From positions 1 to 43,319 of the forward strand of contig CAIMVM010000015.1 in the NCBI GenBank assembly GCA_903844895.1: a stretch of DNA of 43,319 bases. The letters run 5' to 3'. This DNA comes from an uncultured Pseudomonadota bacterium (GTDB taxonomy: Bacteria > Bdellovibrionota_B > Oligoflexia > Oligoflexales > CAIMVM01). The notes under the pieces were generated by a model. It saw nothing but the letters and a program-made list of their open reading frames with translations. It made no database searches and had not been told where the DNA came from. A program made the position numbers and the translations under genes. Positions 25,461 to 33,751 of the stretch are shown piece by piece (position 1 is the stretch's first letter; every line of letters begins with the position of its first letter).

Positions 25461-28400
25461 ATGTCTTTTTTTTACCGCTTGGTACTATTTCTTTCCCTAG
25501 CAACGTCTGCTTTTGCAGATAGTGGCATAAGTCCACGCATGGAAAAGCTACTCGAAGAAACATTCTTTGACCAAGGTAGGGTTTCCATAGCAAAGGTGGA
25601 TGCCTATGAGTTGAAGTCCAAAATGCTTCGTGAGGAAATTATAAGCAACCTTATTCGATATTACGAACAGGTTGGAGGTAAAACCCACGAGCAGGCCGTA
25701 GAAAAAGCAATGGATTCTGATACAGCTGTCGGCTACAGCCGCATGACTGAGTTAACTCATATCATGAAGAAAGCTTCTCCCGAGAATGCAAGAAAAATAG
25801 GCGTATCTGTACTTGAACTAGGATTCGCATTAAGAAGCGACGGAAAATGGATGGACTATGAGGAAATCGGGGGGTATGCAAAAGGCTTTAGCAAGAATTA
25901 CCTTGTTAAAGCTAGAAATTCCCAGCAAGAAGAAGCCCACAATCTTTTTAACTTTGTTGCCAACCGATATTACACACAAGGAGAGCTTAATAAAATGAAG
26001 TCAGCGGGTGGAGATGTTTCCACGCTGCAGCCCATTGGGGATGGAAGATTTTTCACGAATACAAATATAGAAAACTATAAGATCACGGGCACCTATAATA
26101 AATCGTCCAAGTTGTTCGAAGGGGTGGAGATACCGTTTCCAGACGACGGGGTCGAGCTGGAGTATATATCATTAAAAAGAAGCCAATCCAGAATTAAAAT
26201 GGATGTCGAAGCCAAAGTAAATGGTAAAAAAATTAAATATAAATTCAAAATCATATCAGAAAGCCACTCAGAACCAACCGCTGCCGCACTTGCCTCTGCT
26301 ATCGGATACAATACGGACCCTAGTAAAAGCATTAAACTCCCAAAGCTCTACTTCAACAAAGCTAGCAAAGCGGAATTCCTAAGAGATCTTGAATCCTACT
26401 ATGGGTGGTGGGAACCACAATGGAATGTCATTCAGGAAGGCCGTGACGAAAAAGGCGACTTTATCATTTTTCGAGAAGGACTCCTGGAAGCTAAGCCTTC
26501 CGACTACAATCGCATTGGATCTTGGTCATTCAACAAAAATTCAAGCCCTGATTTAAGAGAGGTCAGAGCACTATCTATTTTTATGGGCTGGACTGCAAAT
26601 TCAGACATGAAAGAAGAAGGGCAAACAAAACTTATTTTACGAGGCAATGATACTCCTGAATCAATATATTACTCTCTAAACGATTTAGGCTGGGGATTCG
26701 GCAACTTTTACTATCCTGAAACCATCGGTTTTTTCAAGTGGAACCCGATTAAGCGCGTTGATGAAAAAGGAGTGTCTCTCAATTATATGACATGGCGGTG
26801 GAGCGATCTTTTCGATGGCGTGTCTTATGATGATGCCAGGTGGATCATTAGACGGATGGCTAGGCTCTCGAGAACGCAGATATCTGAAGCAGTGGCTCTC
26901 GGCAAATGGGACCCTAAAGTGGCAGGTATTTTAGTAGAAAAACTCTTAGCCCGAAGAAATTCCTTAATAAAGGCCTTTGGCCTCGAAAATGAAGTTAAAT
27001 CTTCTGCAATCGATTACTCAGTGGCTCCTTCCGACGAAGAGTTTGAAAAAACTCCCGCCAATAAAAAAAATGCACCCATGAGCCTTCCTGACTTCATTAA
27101 AACCCCCCTATCTTCTATCATTGGACCAACTCTTCTCGCCATCGAATCGAGTCTTATAAATTCTGTAATTAAAGAGGCCACCAAACCCCTGGAAAAAGAG
27201 TTTTACTTTAAGGGAGAAGACATCTGGGGAATCGATGCACCTTTTGCATCGGGACTTATTCTAAAGGTCAATCGACATATTACTAAAAATGCTGAACCTC
27301 GAAGCATTATGGAAAGATACCTAGTACACGATGAAATCACTATAGGTTGGGTTTTGGGTGTTGGCTCGATTGATGTTAATGGCAAAGCCATCTATTACCG
27401 GTCATTTAATCTTATCTACCCAGTAAAAGAACAAAGAAGCGGTCTCTATTTGCCACATTACCTTGCAAATCTCTTTTTGCCCTATGCGCCGGGATTCATT
27501 AAGCTGCCTCCAAGATATTCCATGTTTATACAGGACTACATTGAGGGTTCTGGAACCATGCGCGTCAGCACCCAGGGCCCCATAAATATAGGAGCTCAAG
27601 GCACCCTATCTAAAGTGTATCTGCGACGTTTTCTACTGGGCGATCGAGGAAATGGCGTCGTTAATATCATGGAAGACAAAAGTCAATGGACTAAGCTATC
27701 AGCTCAAATAAATGCCGCACTAGCTTTCATTAAATTCCCTATGATGTCTGCTTCTGTAGAAAAAGGCACTATCGACAGGGAAATCTGGAAGATCAACACA
27801 AAGAAGCAAGGATCAAACGAACGTTTCTTCGAATGCGTTAGAAACGTAGTTGGAATGCTTGATATCTCACCTTTTGCTGACATCGCTGAAAAGACTAGAA
27901 TTAAGTCTGACTATATTACCAACCGTTTTGGCATGAATCTATTTAACTTAATATTCTCAAGCAAAACCTACCGAAAAGATGAAATCAGTGAATACGAAGG
28001 CGAAGATGACAAGCTAACCCAAAAATCTCTCCAAATTGAAAGCATTAGTGATGAAGTTTGGAAAGCGCCTCTTGTTAATATAAGCGAAGAAGACGTTGTA
28101 CGAGTATTCTTTTTAGGGGTTAAGAACGATAATGATTCATTTAGCAAGCCAGTTTTAGGCCTTAATGTCAAACTATTCGATACTCAAACATTTTCAAATG
28201 AATTCAAAGATGAGTACCTTGATTTCGTCAATAAGTCTGTCAACGACCGATACTTTATACCATTTTCACCTGAGATGCAGACCAATAAAGATCAATGGGG
28301 AGTGATTTTAACTCAGTTTGACTTTCTATTGTATGAAAATGCTATTCAAAAGCTTCTGACGATTTCAAAGGATAGGCTTTGGCAACTCTTCGCTGAGATT

Positions 28401-28850
28401 ACAGGATATTTGTCGATTGATCTTCCTTCGAGAACTGGCGATCTCAGAAAAGACGCCATGATAAACAACTTTAATGGTGTTGTTGAAAATCTTATGAAGG
28501 CACGTGGCCCCATCCCTCGTGAACGAATGGCTAATAGACTTGTTTTAGCCATCCAAGGTGCGGCAGTAACCACAAGCATGACAACAGCCGTCAAGGGAGA
28601 TCTCATCGGAATTTTAAGACGAGCCGTCAATGACGAAGATATCTTCATTTCAGCAAAAATAGGCCCACCGATTTATGCAGAAAACGTTTTTCCGGAGGGA
28701 AAGCCTTTAGTGAATCGCTTAGGAGTTTTAAAGTATAGAGACCCAAAATTACACAACTTCAGTCTAGGGGGAATCAGCGATATATTTAACTTCTTTGACT
28801 CCATTATCCCCATAGATAGTCAAGCACCGAGTACAGACTACCCGCACTAG
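25461..28850 (+). CDS. Large secreted protein with kinase-like motifs, function unknown
   Basis: 1129 residues with a Sec signal peptide (MSFFYRLVLFLSLATSAFAD). In residues ~255-415 several elements match the pattern of bacterial atypical kinase-like proteins (CotH/HipA/Fam20-like in layout): a basic strand KIKYKFKII (258-265, candidate ATP lysine), ESHSEPTAAALASAIGY (267-283, candidate alpha-C Glu), N380-S-D382-M-K384, and YSLNDLGWGFG (404-414) with D408-L-G410 as a DxG metal motif. The match is by inspection only. The C-terminal ~600 residues are strand-rich, with aromatic-rich repeats resembling outer-membrane or lipid-binding structure; no domain recognised there. Intact long frame in an otherwise ordinary region; ATG at 25461. 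Confidence 0.6.
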   Translation: MSFFYRLVLFLSLATSAFADSGISPRMEKLLEETFFDQGRVSIAKVDAYELKSKMLREEIISNLIRYYEQVGGKTHEQAVEKAMDSDTAVGYSRMTELTHIMKKASPENARKIGVSVLELGFALRSDGKWMDYEEIGGYAKGFSKNYLVKARNSQQEEAHNLFNFVANRYYTQGELNKMKSAGGDVSTLQPIGDGRFFTNTNIENYKITGTYNKSSKLFEGVEIPFPDDGVELEYISLKRSQSRIKMDVEAKVNGKKIKYKFKIISESHSEPTAAALASAIGYNTDPSKSIKLPKLYFNKASKAEFLRDLESYYGWWEPQWNVIQEGRDEKGDFIIFREGLLEAKPSDYNRIGSWSFNKNSSPDLREVRALSIFMGWTANSDMKEEGQTKLILRGNDTPESIYYSLNDLGWGFGNFYYPETIGFFKWNPIKRVDEKGVSLNYMTWRWSDLFDGVSYDDARWIIRRMARLSRTQISEAVALGKWDPKVAGILVEKLLARRNSLIKAFGLENEVKSSAIDYSVAPSDEEFEKTPANKKNAPMSLPDFIKTPLSSIIGPTLLAIESSLINSVIKEATKPLEKEFYFKGEDIWGIDAPFASGLILKVNRHITKNAEPRSIMERYLVHDEITIGWVLGVGSIDVNGKAIYYRSFNLIYPVKEQRSGLYLPHYLANLFLPYAPGFIKLPPRYSMFIQDYIEGSGTMRVSTQGPINIGAQGTLSKVYLRRFLLGDRGNGVVNIMEDKSQWTKLSAQINAALAFIKFPMMSASVEKGTIDREIWKINTKKQGSNERFFECVRNVVGMLDISPFADIAEKTRIKSDYITNRFGMNLFNLIFSSKTYRKDEISEYEGEDDKLTQKSLQIESISDEVWKAPLVNISEEDVVRVFFLGVKNDNDSFSKPVLGLNVKLFDTQTFSNEFKDEYLDFVNKSVNDRYFIPFSPEMQTNKDQWGVILTQFDFLLYENAIQKLLTISKDRLWQLFAEITGYLSIDLPSRTGDLRKDAMINNFNGVVENLMKARGPIPRERMANRLVLAIQGAAVTTSMTTAVKGDLIGILRRAVNDEDIFISAKIGPPIYAENVFPEGKPLVNRLGVLKYRDPKLHNFSLGGISDIFNFFDSIIPIDSQAPSTDYPH

Positions 28851-28918
28851 CGGCCTGAGGACTCCAATCCTAAAGTGCAACGTTCTCCTTCCGCATCTGG
28901 TAGTATCGTATAAAAAAA

Positions 28919-28941
28919 TCAGGCCCTCGAGGCCTGGTTTT
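28919..28941 (+). terminator. Rho-independent terminator after the 1129-residue protein gene
   Basis: TCAGGCC (28919-28925) pairs with GGCCTGG (28931-28937), one T-G pair, around CTCGA, followed by TTTTT. AAAAAAA precedes the stem, so it may also serve the other strand. Confidence 0.85.
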
Positions 28942-28970
28942 TAGTTATTCACTATAAATTAGTGCTGACC

Positions 28971-29051
28971 ATATAGTTCTTATGCCTTTTCAATTGCACT
29001 TCTTCGCGATGATTTCATATCCCGCGCGTCAGTATTCGCAAGCTTTAAAGG
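28971..29051. repeat. 81-bp direct repeat, copy 1
   Basis: An 81-bp stretch beginning ATATAGTTCTTATGCC and ending AAGCTTTAAAGG is repeated without a mismatch 131 bases downstream. It carries a CTTTTCAATT, a TCCCGCG and an ATATCCC, each of which has its reverse complement in or at the edge of the 50-bp spacer between the copies. Confidence 0.95.
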
Positions 29052-29101
29052 TAACTTTAGGGTAATTGAAAAGAGGAACGCTTTTTTCGCGGGAATGTGG
29101 G

Positions 29102-29182
29102 ATATAGTTCTTATGCCTTTTCAATTGCACTTCTTCGCGATGATTTCATATCCCGCGCGTCAGTATTCGCAAGCTTTAAAGG
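29102..29182. repeat. 81-bp direct repeat, copy 2
   Basis: Exact second copy of the 81-bp repeat. The 50-bp spacer (29052-29101) contains AATTGAAAAG (29064-29073) and CGCGGGA (29088-29094). The reverse complement GGGATAT at 29099-29105 bridges the spacer and this copy. The repeat unit of 131 bp therefore looks like a hairpin-forming element followed by a partial second unit. Confidence 0.95.
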
Positions 29183-29268
29183 CAACTACAAAAATCCAGA
29201 AAATACCCCGACAATTGACCAACGATTCCATTTCTTCTTCATCCCATTGGAATAAATAAAAAACAGAG

Positions 29269-30171
29269 CTATGAAGCAGCCTCTAAAAAGTTTCTTGTAA
29301 GCCTAAGAACAAGGCTATAGGCATCACCGCCCTCAAAGAAAAGTTCGTGCTTAGCGTTAGGTATAACTTCATGGCTCACTTTAAAGCTAGACCTTTTTTG
29401 CGCCAAAGACACCCATCGTGAAATGGCCGACTTATCTACTACGGACTCCAATTCTCCCTCTAAAATTAACACGGGACATCTTAACTGGCTTAGTTTGATG
29501 TCATTAAAAACCATATCGCAGGCCTCAAATGTGGCATGAACCCATCCGAAAGTTGGGCCAGGCAAAGAGTAGGGATTGGCACAAATAAGACCCCATTTGC
29601 GCCTATCGGAAGTTAAGCCATTTTTCTCAAAAGCTACCTTGTCATGACTAGCGGCACCGGTCGCTAAACTACCCGCTCCTAAAAAATTGAAAATTGAAGA
29701 AATAGGCCGTGATACTAGGCGCGGGATGGGTAAATTAGGTAGGCCAAATAGAGGCCCTGTACATACAATACGAGTCGGAGAAATAAGTTCGTTTAGTGTC
29801 GCATATAGTCCTATAAGGCTGCCCATCGAATGACACAAAAGATCATAAGGCAATGTATTACAAGTCTTTTGAATCACTTCAGATAGGTCCGCTGCAAAAT
29901 CATCATAGGATCTAACGTGAGCTCTTTGTCCTTCTGAGGCCCCTTGCCCGCGGTGATCCAAAGCTATAACCATGCAATCACTGCCTACATGTAAATCTTC
30001 AAAAAAAAATTCAGAATATTTTTCAATCCATTCCGTTCTGCCATTAGAAAAGACAATTGCTCTTTTAGTATCCGGGGTTTGGTTAAAGACACCATAGCGA
30101 ATCAAAGTTCCGTCTTTTGGGCTAACCAAGTGACTTATCTCCCAAGCCAAGGATGGCAATTTTTCGCTCAT
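29269..30171 (-). CDS. Alpha/beta hydrolase, monoacylglycerol lipase/lysophospholipase-like
   Basis: 300 residues from ATG at 30171 (GAGGA 7 bases upstream; the frame extends to a TTG at 30189). Serine hydrolase of the lysophospholipase type (COG2267): nucleophile elbow LLCHSMGSLIGLYA, oxyanion strand AIVFSNGRTEWIEKYSEFFF, DHRGQGASEG, late Asp in LILEGELESVVDKSAI and His in VIPNAKHELFFEG. It hydrolyses an acyl ester, probably a glycerolipid. Its ATG overlaps the stop of the glycerophosphodiesterase gene by four bases (ATGA), so the two are co-translated and together could degrade phospholipid head and acyl groups. Confidence 0.88.
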   Translation of the reverse strand: MSEKLPSLAWEISHLVSPKDGTLIRYGVFNQTPDTKRAIVFSNGRTEWIEKYSEFFFEDLHVGSDCMVIALDHRGQGASEGQRAHVRSYDDFAADLSEVIQKTCNTLPYDLLCHSMGSLIGLYATLNELISPTRIVCTGPLFGLPNLPIPRLVSRPISSIFNFLGAGSLATGAASHDKVAFEKNGLTSDRRKWGLICANPYSLPGPTFGWVHATFEACDMVFNDIKLSQLRCPVLILEGELESVVDKSAISRWVSLAQKRSSFKVSHEVIPNAKHELFFEGGDAYSLVLRLTRNFLEAAS

Positions 30172-30887
30172 TTTTGTTCCTCGTTCCAAAGTTTAAATTC
30201 TAAGGGAAAATTCGTGCAATGGCCATCAACTCCAAATTGTTTCAGTACTGGCCATCTTTCTTTCGGAATGTCAGCTTTCATTGGGGCCCAAGTATAGGTT
30301 GTCCAACTGTGAAGCTTTACAAAAGCCATAAATGACTCATCGACAAGGGAGCAATCTGGATGAAAGATGGAAGTCTCAATTTTCTCCATCGAACGTTTGA
30401 TTCTATCAAAAAATTTCATTTGAGGAAGTGGGTTCTCCCATAGAAACGCTCTGGATACCGATGGCAAAAGTTTTTTTAAATGAACCAGCATGTCCTCTTC
30501 AAAGGAAGAAACTAAGATTTTAGAAAGTTGTGGGTGATCAGCAATCCTAGACACAAGTGCCTCTACTAACGCTAAATTCGTACCTTTAAGCTCTAAGTTA
30601 AGCTCTATTTGTGGAAGTAGTTCCAGTACCTGTTCTAGCCTCGGAAGCGATTCGAGGTTCTTTAAAGTAATGCCGGCTAATTCACTCGCCGTCATTTTTG
30701 AGATAAACCCCTTGCTCGTAGTTGTGTGACTTAAGGAGTCGTCATGATTGATAAAAATCGCTCCATCGCGAGACAGCTGCAAGTCTAGTTCAATGCGACT
30801 AGCTCCCTCAAAAATGGCGATTTCAAAAGCTTTCATGGAATTTTCCGGGGCCTTTCGGTTGGACCCTCTATGTGCGATGACCTTCAT
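30168..30887 (-). CDS. Glycerophosphodiester phosphodiesterase
   Basis: 239 residues of the UgpQ/cytoplasmic GDPD type: catalytic H6-R7 (AHRGSNRKAPENS), E33 and D35 as metal ligands (IELDLQLSRDG), H48 (INHDD). It hydrolyses glycerophosphodiesters to glycerol-3-phosphate and an alcohol. No signal peptide is present, so it acts in the cytoplasm on imported or turnover products. ATG at 30887 with GGAGG about 4 bases before the start. First gene of the small lipid-turnover operon. Confidence 0.92.
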   Translation of the reverse strand: MKVIAHRGSNRKAPENSMKAFEIAIFEGASRIELDLQLSRDGAIFINHDDSLSHTTTSKGFISKMTASELAGITLKNLESLPRLEQVLELLPQIELNLELKGTNLALVEALVSRIADHPQLSKILVSSFEEDMLVHLKKLLPSVSRAFLWENPLPQMKFFDRIKRSMEKIETSIFHPDCSLVDESFMAFVKLHSWTTYTWAPMKADIPKERWPVLKQFGVDGHCTNFPLEFKLWNEEQK

Positions 30888-30937
30888 TGGGTAAACCTCC
30901 TCGCACTATTTTACTTCGGACTTGCATGTAATTGAAC

Positions 30938-30968
30938 AAAGAACCCGGTTATTACACCTGGGTTCTTT
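30938..30968 (-). terminator. Terminator behind the VWA lipoprotein gene
   Basis: AAAGAACCC (30938-30946) pairs with GGGTTCTTT (30960-30968); read on the minus strand it follows the VWA gene stop by about 20 bases, ends in TTTGTT, and stands before the glycerophosphodiesterase promoter region. Plus-strand use is also possible (TTTGTTTT follows). Confidence 0.85.
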
Positions 30969-30989
30969 GTTTTCTCCTCTTTCTCTAAG

Positions 30990-32414
30990 TTAAGGAGCGG
31001 CAAGGTAAGTCACGGAAATCTGCGAACCAGGCGGAGGCGTTGAATTAGCTAAGAACTTTATACTGTTGCTTCCAGCTATATATTCCCATGTGGTCACTGT
31101 CGCGCCATCTACTTTTATTAGCAAGCTAGGCACATAGGGAGTCTTCTGAAGTGCGATTTGGCTAATCTGAGCCGTTAAATCTTGGCCAATCTCCGCCAAA
31201 GATTGGGACCAGTTGGCCTCACATATCGACTGAACGGAGCCACCAGTTGCCTTAGCAGCATTTATATACTGTGTGCCCTCTTCCGTCGGCCTGCTGTGAG
31301 CGCTTGTGCAGAGATTGCCAGCCTGATCTCGTGTGCCAGTGATCGCTGTTACCGCAAAGTTCCCCTTACCCTTAACCCCATTCACATAAGAAATGAAATC
31401 GTTATGAGTGTATTTGTAATTGGTAAGGCCTTCTGCAGTGAAATTTCTTCCCCTTCCCCCTTCTGGTAGTGACAAACCAATACCATCGTCTTCCTCATCG
31501 GAAATAACAATTATAGAAAGAAATGCATTGGAACGAATCAGCGCTTGATTAGCTCCACTTAATGACTTTTCTATTCCTAAGTGAGCACCTCTAAGTCCAT
31601 GTTCAAAACCAGAACCGCTTACACCCATCTTTGCATACGCGTTAAATTTAGAGACGAGATCAGCATCACTATCTTTAAGCACGGTACGACCGGCGGTACC
31701 GACAAAGCGCCCCTGCAAATGAGTTTCAAACGACCCCCCAAAACTGGCCGGACATTCAGGGGTTAGTGCATTATATGGATCGCAAATATCAGTCGAAGTC
31801 AAAGCTGTCTGAAACTGAATCCCTGTTGACTTCATTTTGTTAATAAAAGAATCGAAATTGGTTGCCAAATAGGCTTGTTCTTCACTCATAGAACCTGATG
31901 TATCCACAATAAACAAGATGTCGACAGGTTTCTTAGCCGGCTGAGTCAAACTTTGTGTGAATGATAGGTAACTAACAGAAGGTACATTTGAAGTTACCGT
32001 TCCTCCAGTTCCTCCAGTTCCTCCAGTTCCTCCAGTTCCTCCAGTTCCTCCAGTTCCTCCAGTTCCTCCAGTTCCGCCATTTTCCGTCGATCCAGTGGGC
32101 ATCCCTTGACTGCCGGGCGTTCCTCCAGTGCCAGCTATAGTACTATCAGTTTTAGTTCCGCCGACGCCCGTTTGGTTGTCATCTGAATTTGCACCGACTT
32201 CACTGTCAGATTTAGCGTGTTCCACATCATCTGGATGTAATACTTCCTTACCAGATTCTTTTGTCGCATCCTCGCTTGCTGGAGAATTGAGTCTTTGAAG
32301 ATTCTCAGTATAGGAGGGGGCCTGTTCTACGCCACATCCGGTTATAGCCCATAGCGGCGCTGCCATTCCTACCAGCAAACACGCATGACCAATTCGAGTC
32401 ATATAAGTTGCCAT
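30990..32414 (-). CDS. Lipoprotein with von Willebrand factor A domain and Gly-Gly-Thr linker
   Basis: 474 residues. A lipoprotein signal peptide ends at lipobox I-T-G-C27. A long low-complexity linker (28-140), rich in Asp/Thr/Ser and with a (Gly-Gly-Thr) repeat at ~113-136, precedes a VWA domain at ~160-410 with MIDAS motif FIVDTSGSMSEEQ (D168, S170, S172). The C-terminal ~50 residues form a small beta domain. The ATG at 32414 has AAGGGG 6 bases upstream; another ATG at 32420 lies only one base behind that site. Likely outer-membrane anchored and surface exposed, with a role in adhesion or protein interaction; specific partner unknown. Two Cys pairs in the VWA (DICDPYNALTPECPAS; NLCTSA ... 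SICEAN) suggest disulfides. Confidence 0.85.
   Translation of the reverse strand: MATYMTRIGHACLLVGMAAPLWAITGCGVEQAPSYTENLQRLNSPASEDATKESGKEVLHPDDVEHAKSDSEVGANSDDNQTGVGGTKTDSTIAGTGGTPGSQGMPTGSTENGGTGGTGGTGGTGGTGGTGGTGGTGGTVTSNVPSVSYLSFTQSLTQPAKKPVDILFIVDTSGSMSEEQAYLATNFDSFINKMKSTGIQFQTALTSTDICDPYNALTPECPASFGGSFETHLQGRFVGTAGRTVLKDSDADLVSKFNAYAKMGVSGSGFEHGLRGAHLGIEKSLSGANQALIRSNAFLSIIVISDEEDDGIGLSLPEGGRGRNFTAEGLTNYKYTHNDFISYVNGVKGKGNFAVTAITGTRDQAGNLCTSAHSRPTEEGTQYINAAKATGGSVQSICEANWSQSLAEIGQDLTAQISQIALQKTPYVPSLLIKVDGATVTTWEYIAGSNSIKFLANSTPPPGSQISVTYLAAP
31999..32079 (-). repeat. 9-bp tandem repeat encoding Gly-Gly-Thr
   Basis: Eight perfect copies of GTTCCTCCA (31999-32070) and a ninth with one change (GTTCCGCCA, to 32079). 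Within the VWA lipoprotein gene this encodes a (Gly-Gly-Thr)n linker. The 9-bp unit keeps the frame if the copy number changes. Confidence 0.95.
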
Positions 32415-32628
32415 ATTCATCCCCTTTTTCTCTAATATTAAGCATCGAGACTTCTCTTTGCTTATATAGATCGCTTTCGTCTTTAGTCATTTCTTCTGTA
32501 GAAAATTTAAATTTGGCCGAAAAAGACATAATATTCGGTGCTTTAGCCTTCTTGGTTAAAAGTCTTTGAACGCTGAAGTAATTCTCGAAGTTAAGATTTT
32601 GATTCCCTATGCGGCTGATTTCATTCAT
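32305..32628 (-). CDS. Possible small protein overlapping the start of the VWA gene
   Basis: 107 codons on the minus strand from ATG at 32628, which has AAAAGAG 5 bases upstream. The first ~70 residues (MNEISRIGNQNLNFENYFSV ...) look protein-like, while the last 35 overlap the VWA gene in another frame and read poorly. It stands divergent from the first glycosyltransferase gene. It might be a real short gene, a remnant, or chance. Confidence 0.25.
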   Translation of the reverse strand: MNEISRIGNQNLNFENYFSVQRLLTKKAKAPNIMSFSAKFKFSTEEMTKDESDLYKQREVSMLNIREKGDEYGNLYDSNWSCVFAGRNGSAAMGYNRMWRRTGPLLY

Positions 32629-32659
32629 GATGCTCTTTTGCCAGGATAGGGATTTTTAC

Positions 32660-33751
32660 TTGAGAATTGCAATAGATGCGAGAATGATTACCAGTGGTTC
32701 CATGCATGGGATTGCTCGGTATGTATTCGAACTTATTATTCGCCTAAGTGAGATTGGCAAGCGTCATTCATTTTTTATTTTTGTTAAGAAGAATAGTCCC
32801 TTATTCTTTGAAACCTGGCCTGCTCACATGCAGCTCGTCGAGATGTCCTCAAAATGGATTAGTTTCGGCGAACAGCTAGAAATCCCGGCCGTGCTTAAAA
32901 GACTAAAGATTGATTTGTTTCATTCGCCTTCCTTTGTCGCGCCCGTGCTATCTTCGGCTAAACTCATCATGACGATTCATGACTTAAATCATATTGTATT
33001 GCCCCAATATTACACGCCTCTGCATCAAATTTACTATAACACCATAGTGCGCTACTCCATCGCCAAGAGTAAATTCATTCTTACGGTATCTCATTTTTCA
33101 AAACAGGAAATTGTTTCGAATCTGGGTCTGAATCCAAATAAGGTTTTTGTAACTTACAACGGTGTGTCGAACTCTTACCGTCGACAAACAGATGTTCAGT
33201 ATATGGACTATATAAGAGAAATCTACGAACTGCCTGAAAGATTTATACTGTGTATTTCGAACAACAAACCGCACAAAAATGTGCTACAACTCGTTAGGGC
33301 GTACTGTCACTCAAATGTAGAAATCCCGTTGGTTTTGGCCTGCCCTATTGATAAGGCAATGATACACCTTGCCGAAATATATGGCAAAAAGCATTTAATC
33401 TATTTCATAAAATATGTCGAAGAAGCCCATCTACCAACTCTCTATTCTATGACAGAGTTATTTGTATATCCTTCGACTTATGAGGGTTTTGGGCTGCCAC
33501 CTTTAGAAGCACTTGCATGTGAATCGCCGGTTATGGTGGCTAGGTCCTCAAGTTTACCAGAAGTCGTCGGACGGCATGCGATGTTCGCCAATCCCCATGA
33601 TTATCAAGAAATGGCTCAAGTACTTGAGGATTCCATTGCAAATCTATCGCAACGCTCAGACATCATGGATGGCGCATTGGCACATGCCCTAAGCTTTAGC
33701 TGGGACAAAATGGCTCATGAAACGTTGGAGGTTTATGAACGCTGTATTTAA
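32660..33751 (+). CDS. Glycosyltransferase, family GT4
   Basis: 363 residues if started at the TTG at 32660 (LRIAIDARMI, the family-typical N-terminus, with AGGATAGGG about 8 bases upstream). An upstream ATG at 32609 would add 17 residues. GT-B fold retaining enzyme: N-terminal GIARYVFELI, C-terminal nucleotide-sugar site FILCISNNKPHKN and YPSTYEGFGLPPLEALACES with the E-x7-E motif. It transfers a sugar from a nucleotide donor, probably in exopolysaccharide or lipopolysaccharide assembly. It overlaps the next GT gene. Confidence 0.85.
   Translation: MRIAIDARMITSGSMHGIARYVFELIIRLSEIGKRHSFFIFVKKNSPLFFETWPAHMQLVEMSSKWISFGEQLEIPAVLKRLKIDLFHSPSFVAPVLSSAKLIMTIHDLNHIVLPQYYTPLHQIYYNTIVRYSIAKSKFILTVSHFSKQEIVSNLGLNPNKVFVTYNGVSNSYRRQTDVQYMDYIREIYELPERFILCISNNKPHKNVLQLVRAYCHSNVEIPLVLACPIDKAMIHLAEIYGKKHLIYFIKYVEEAHLPTLYSMTELFVYPSTYEGFGLPPLEALACESPVMVARSSSLPEVVGRHAMFANPHDYQEMAQVLEDSIANLSQRSDIMDGALAHALSFSWDKMAHETLEVYERCI

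Larger units (their letters stand above)
28851..29268. other. Convergent intergenic region with terminator and repeat
   Basis: About 420 bases containing a terminator at 28919-28941 and two exact copies of an 81-bp sequence. No gene seen. Confidence 0.7.
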
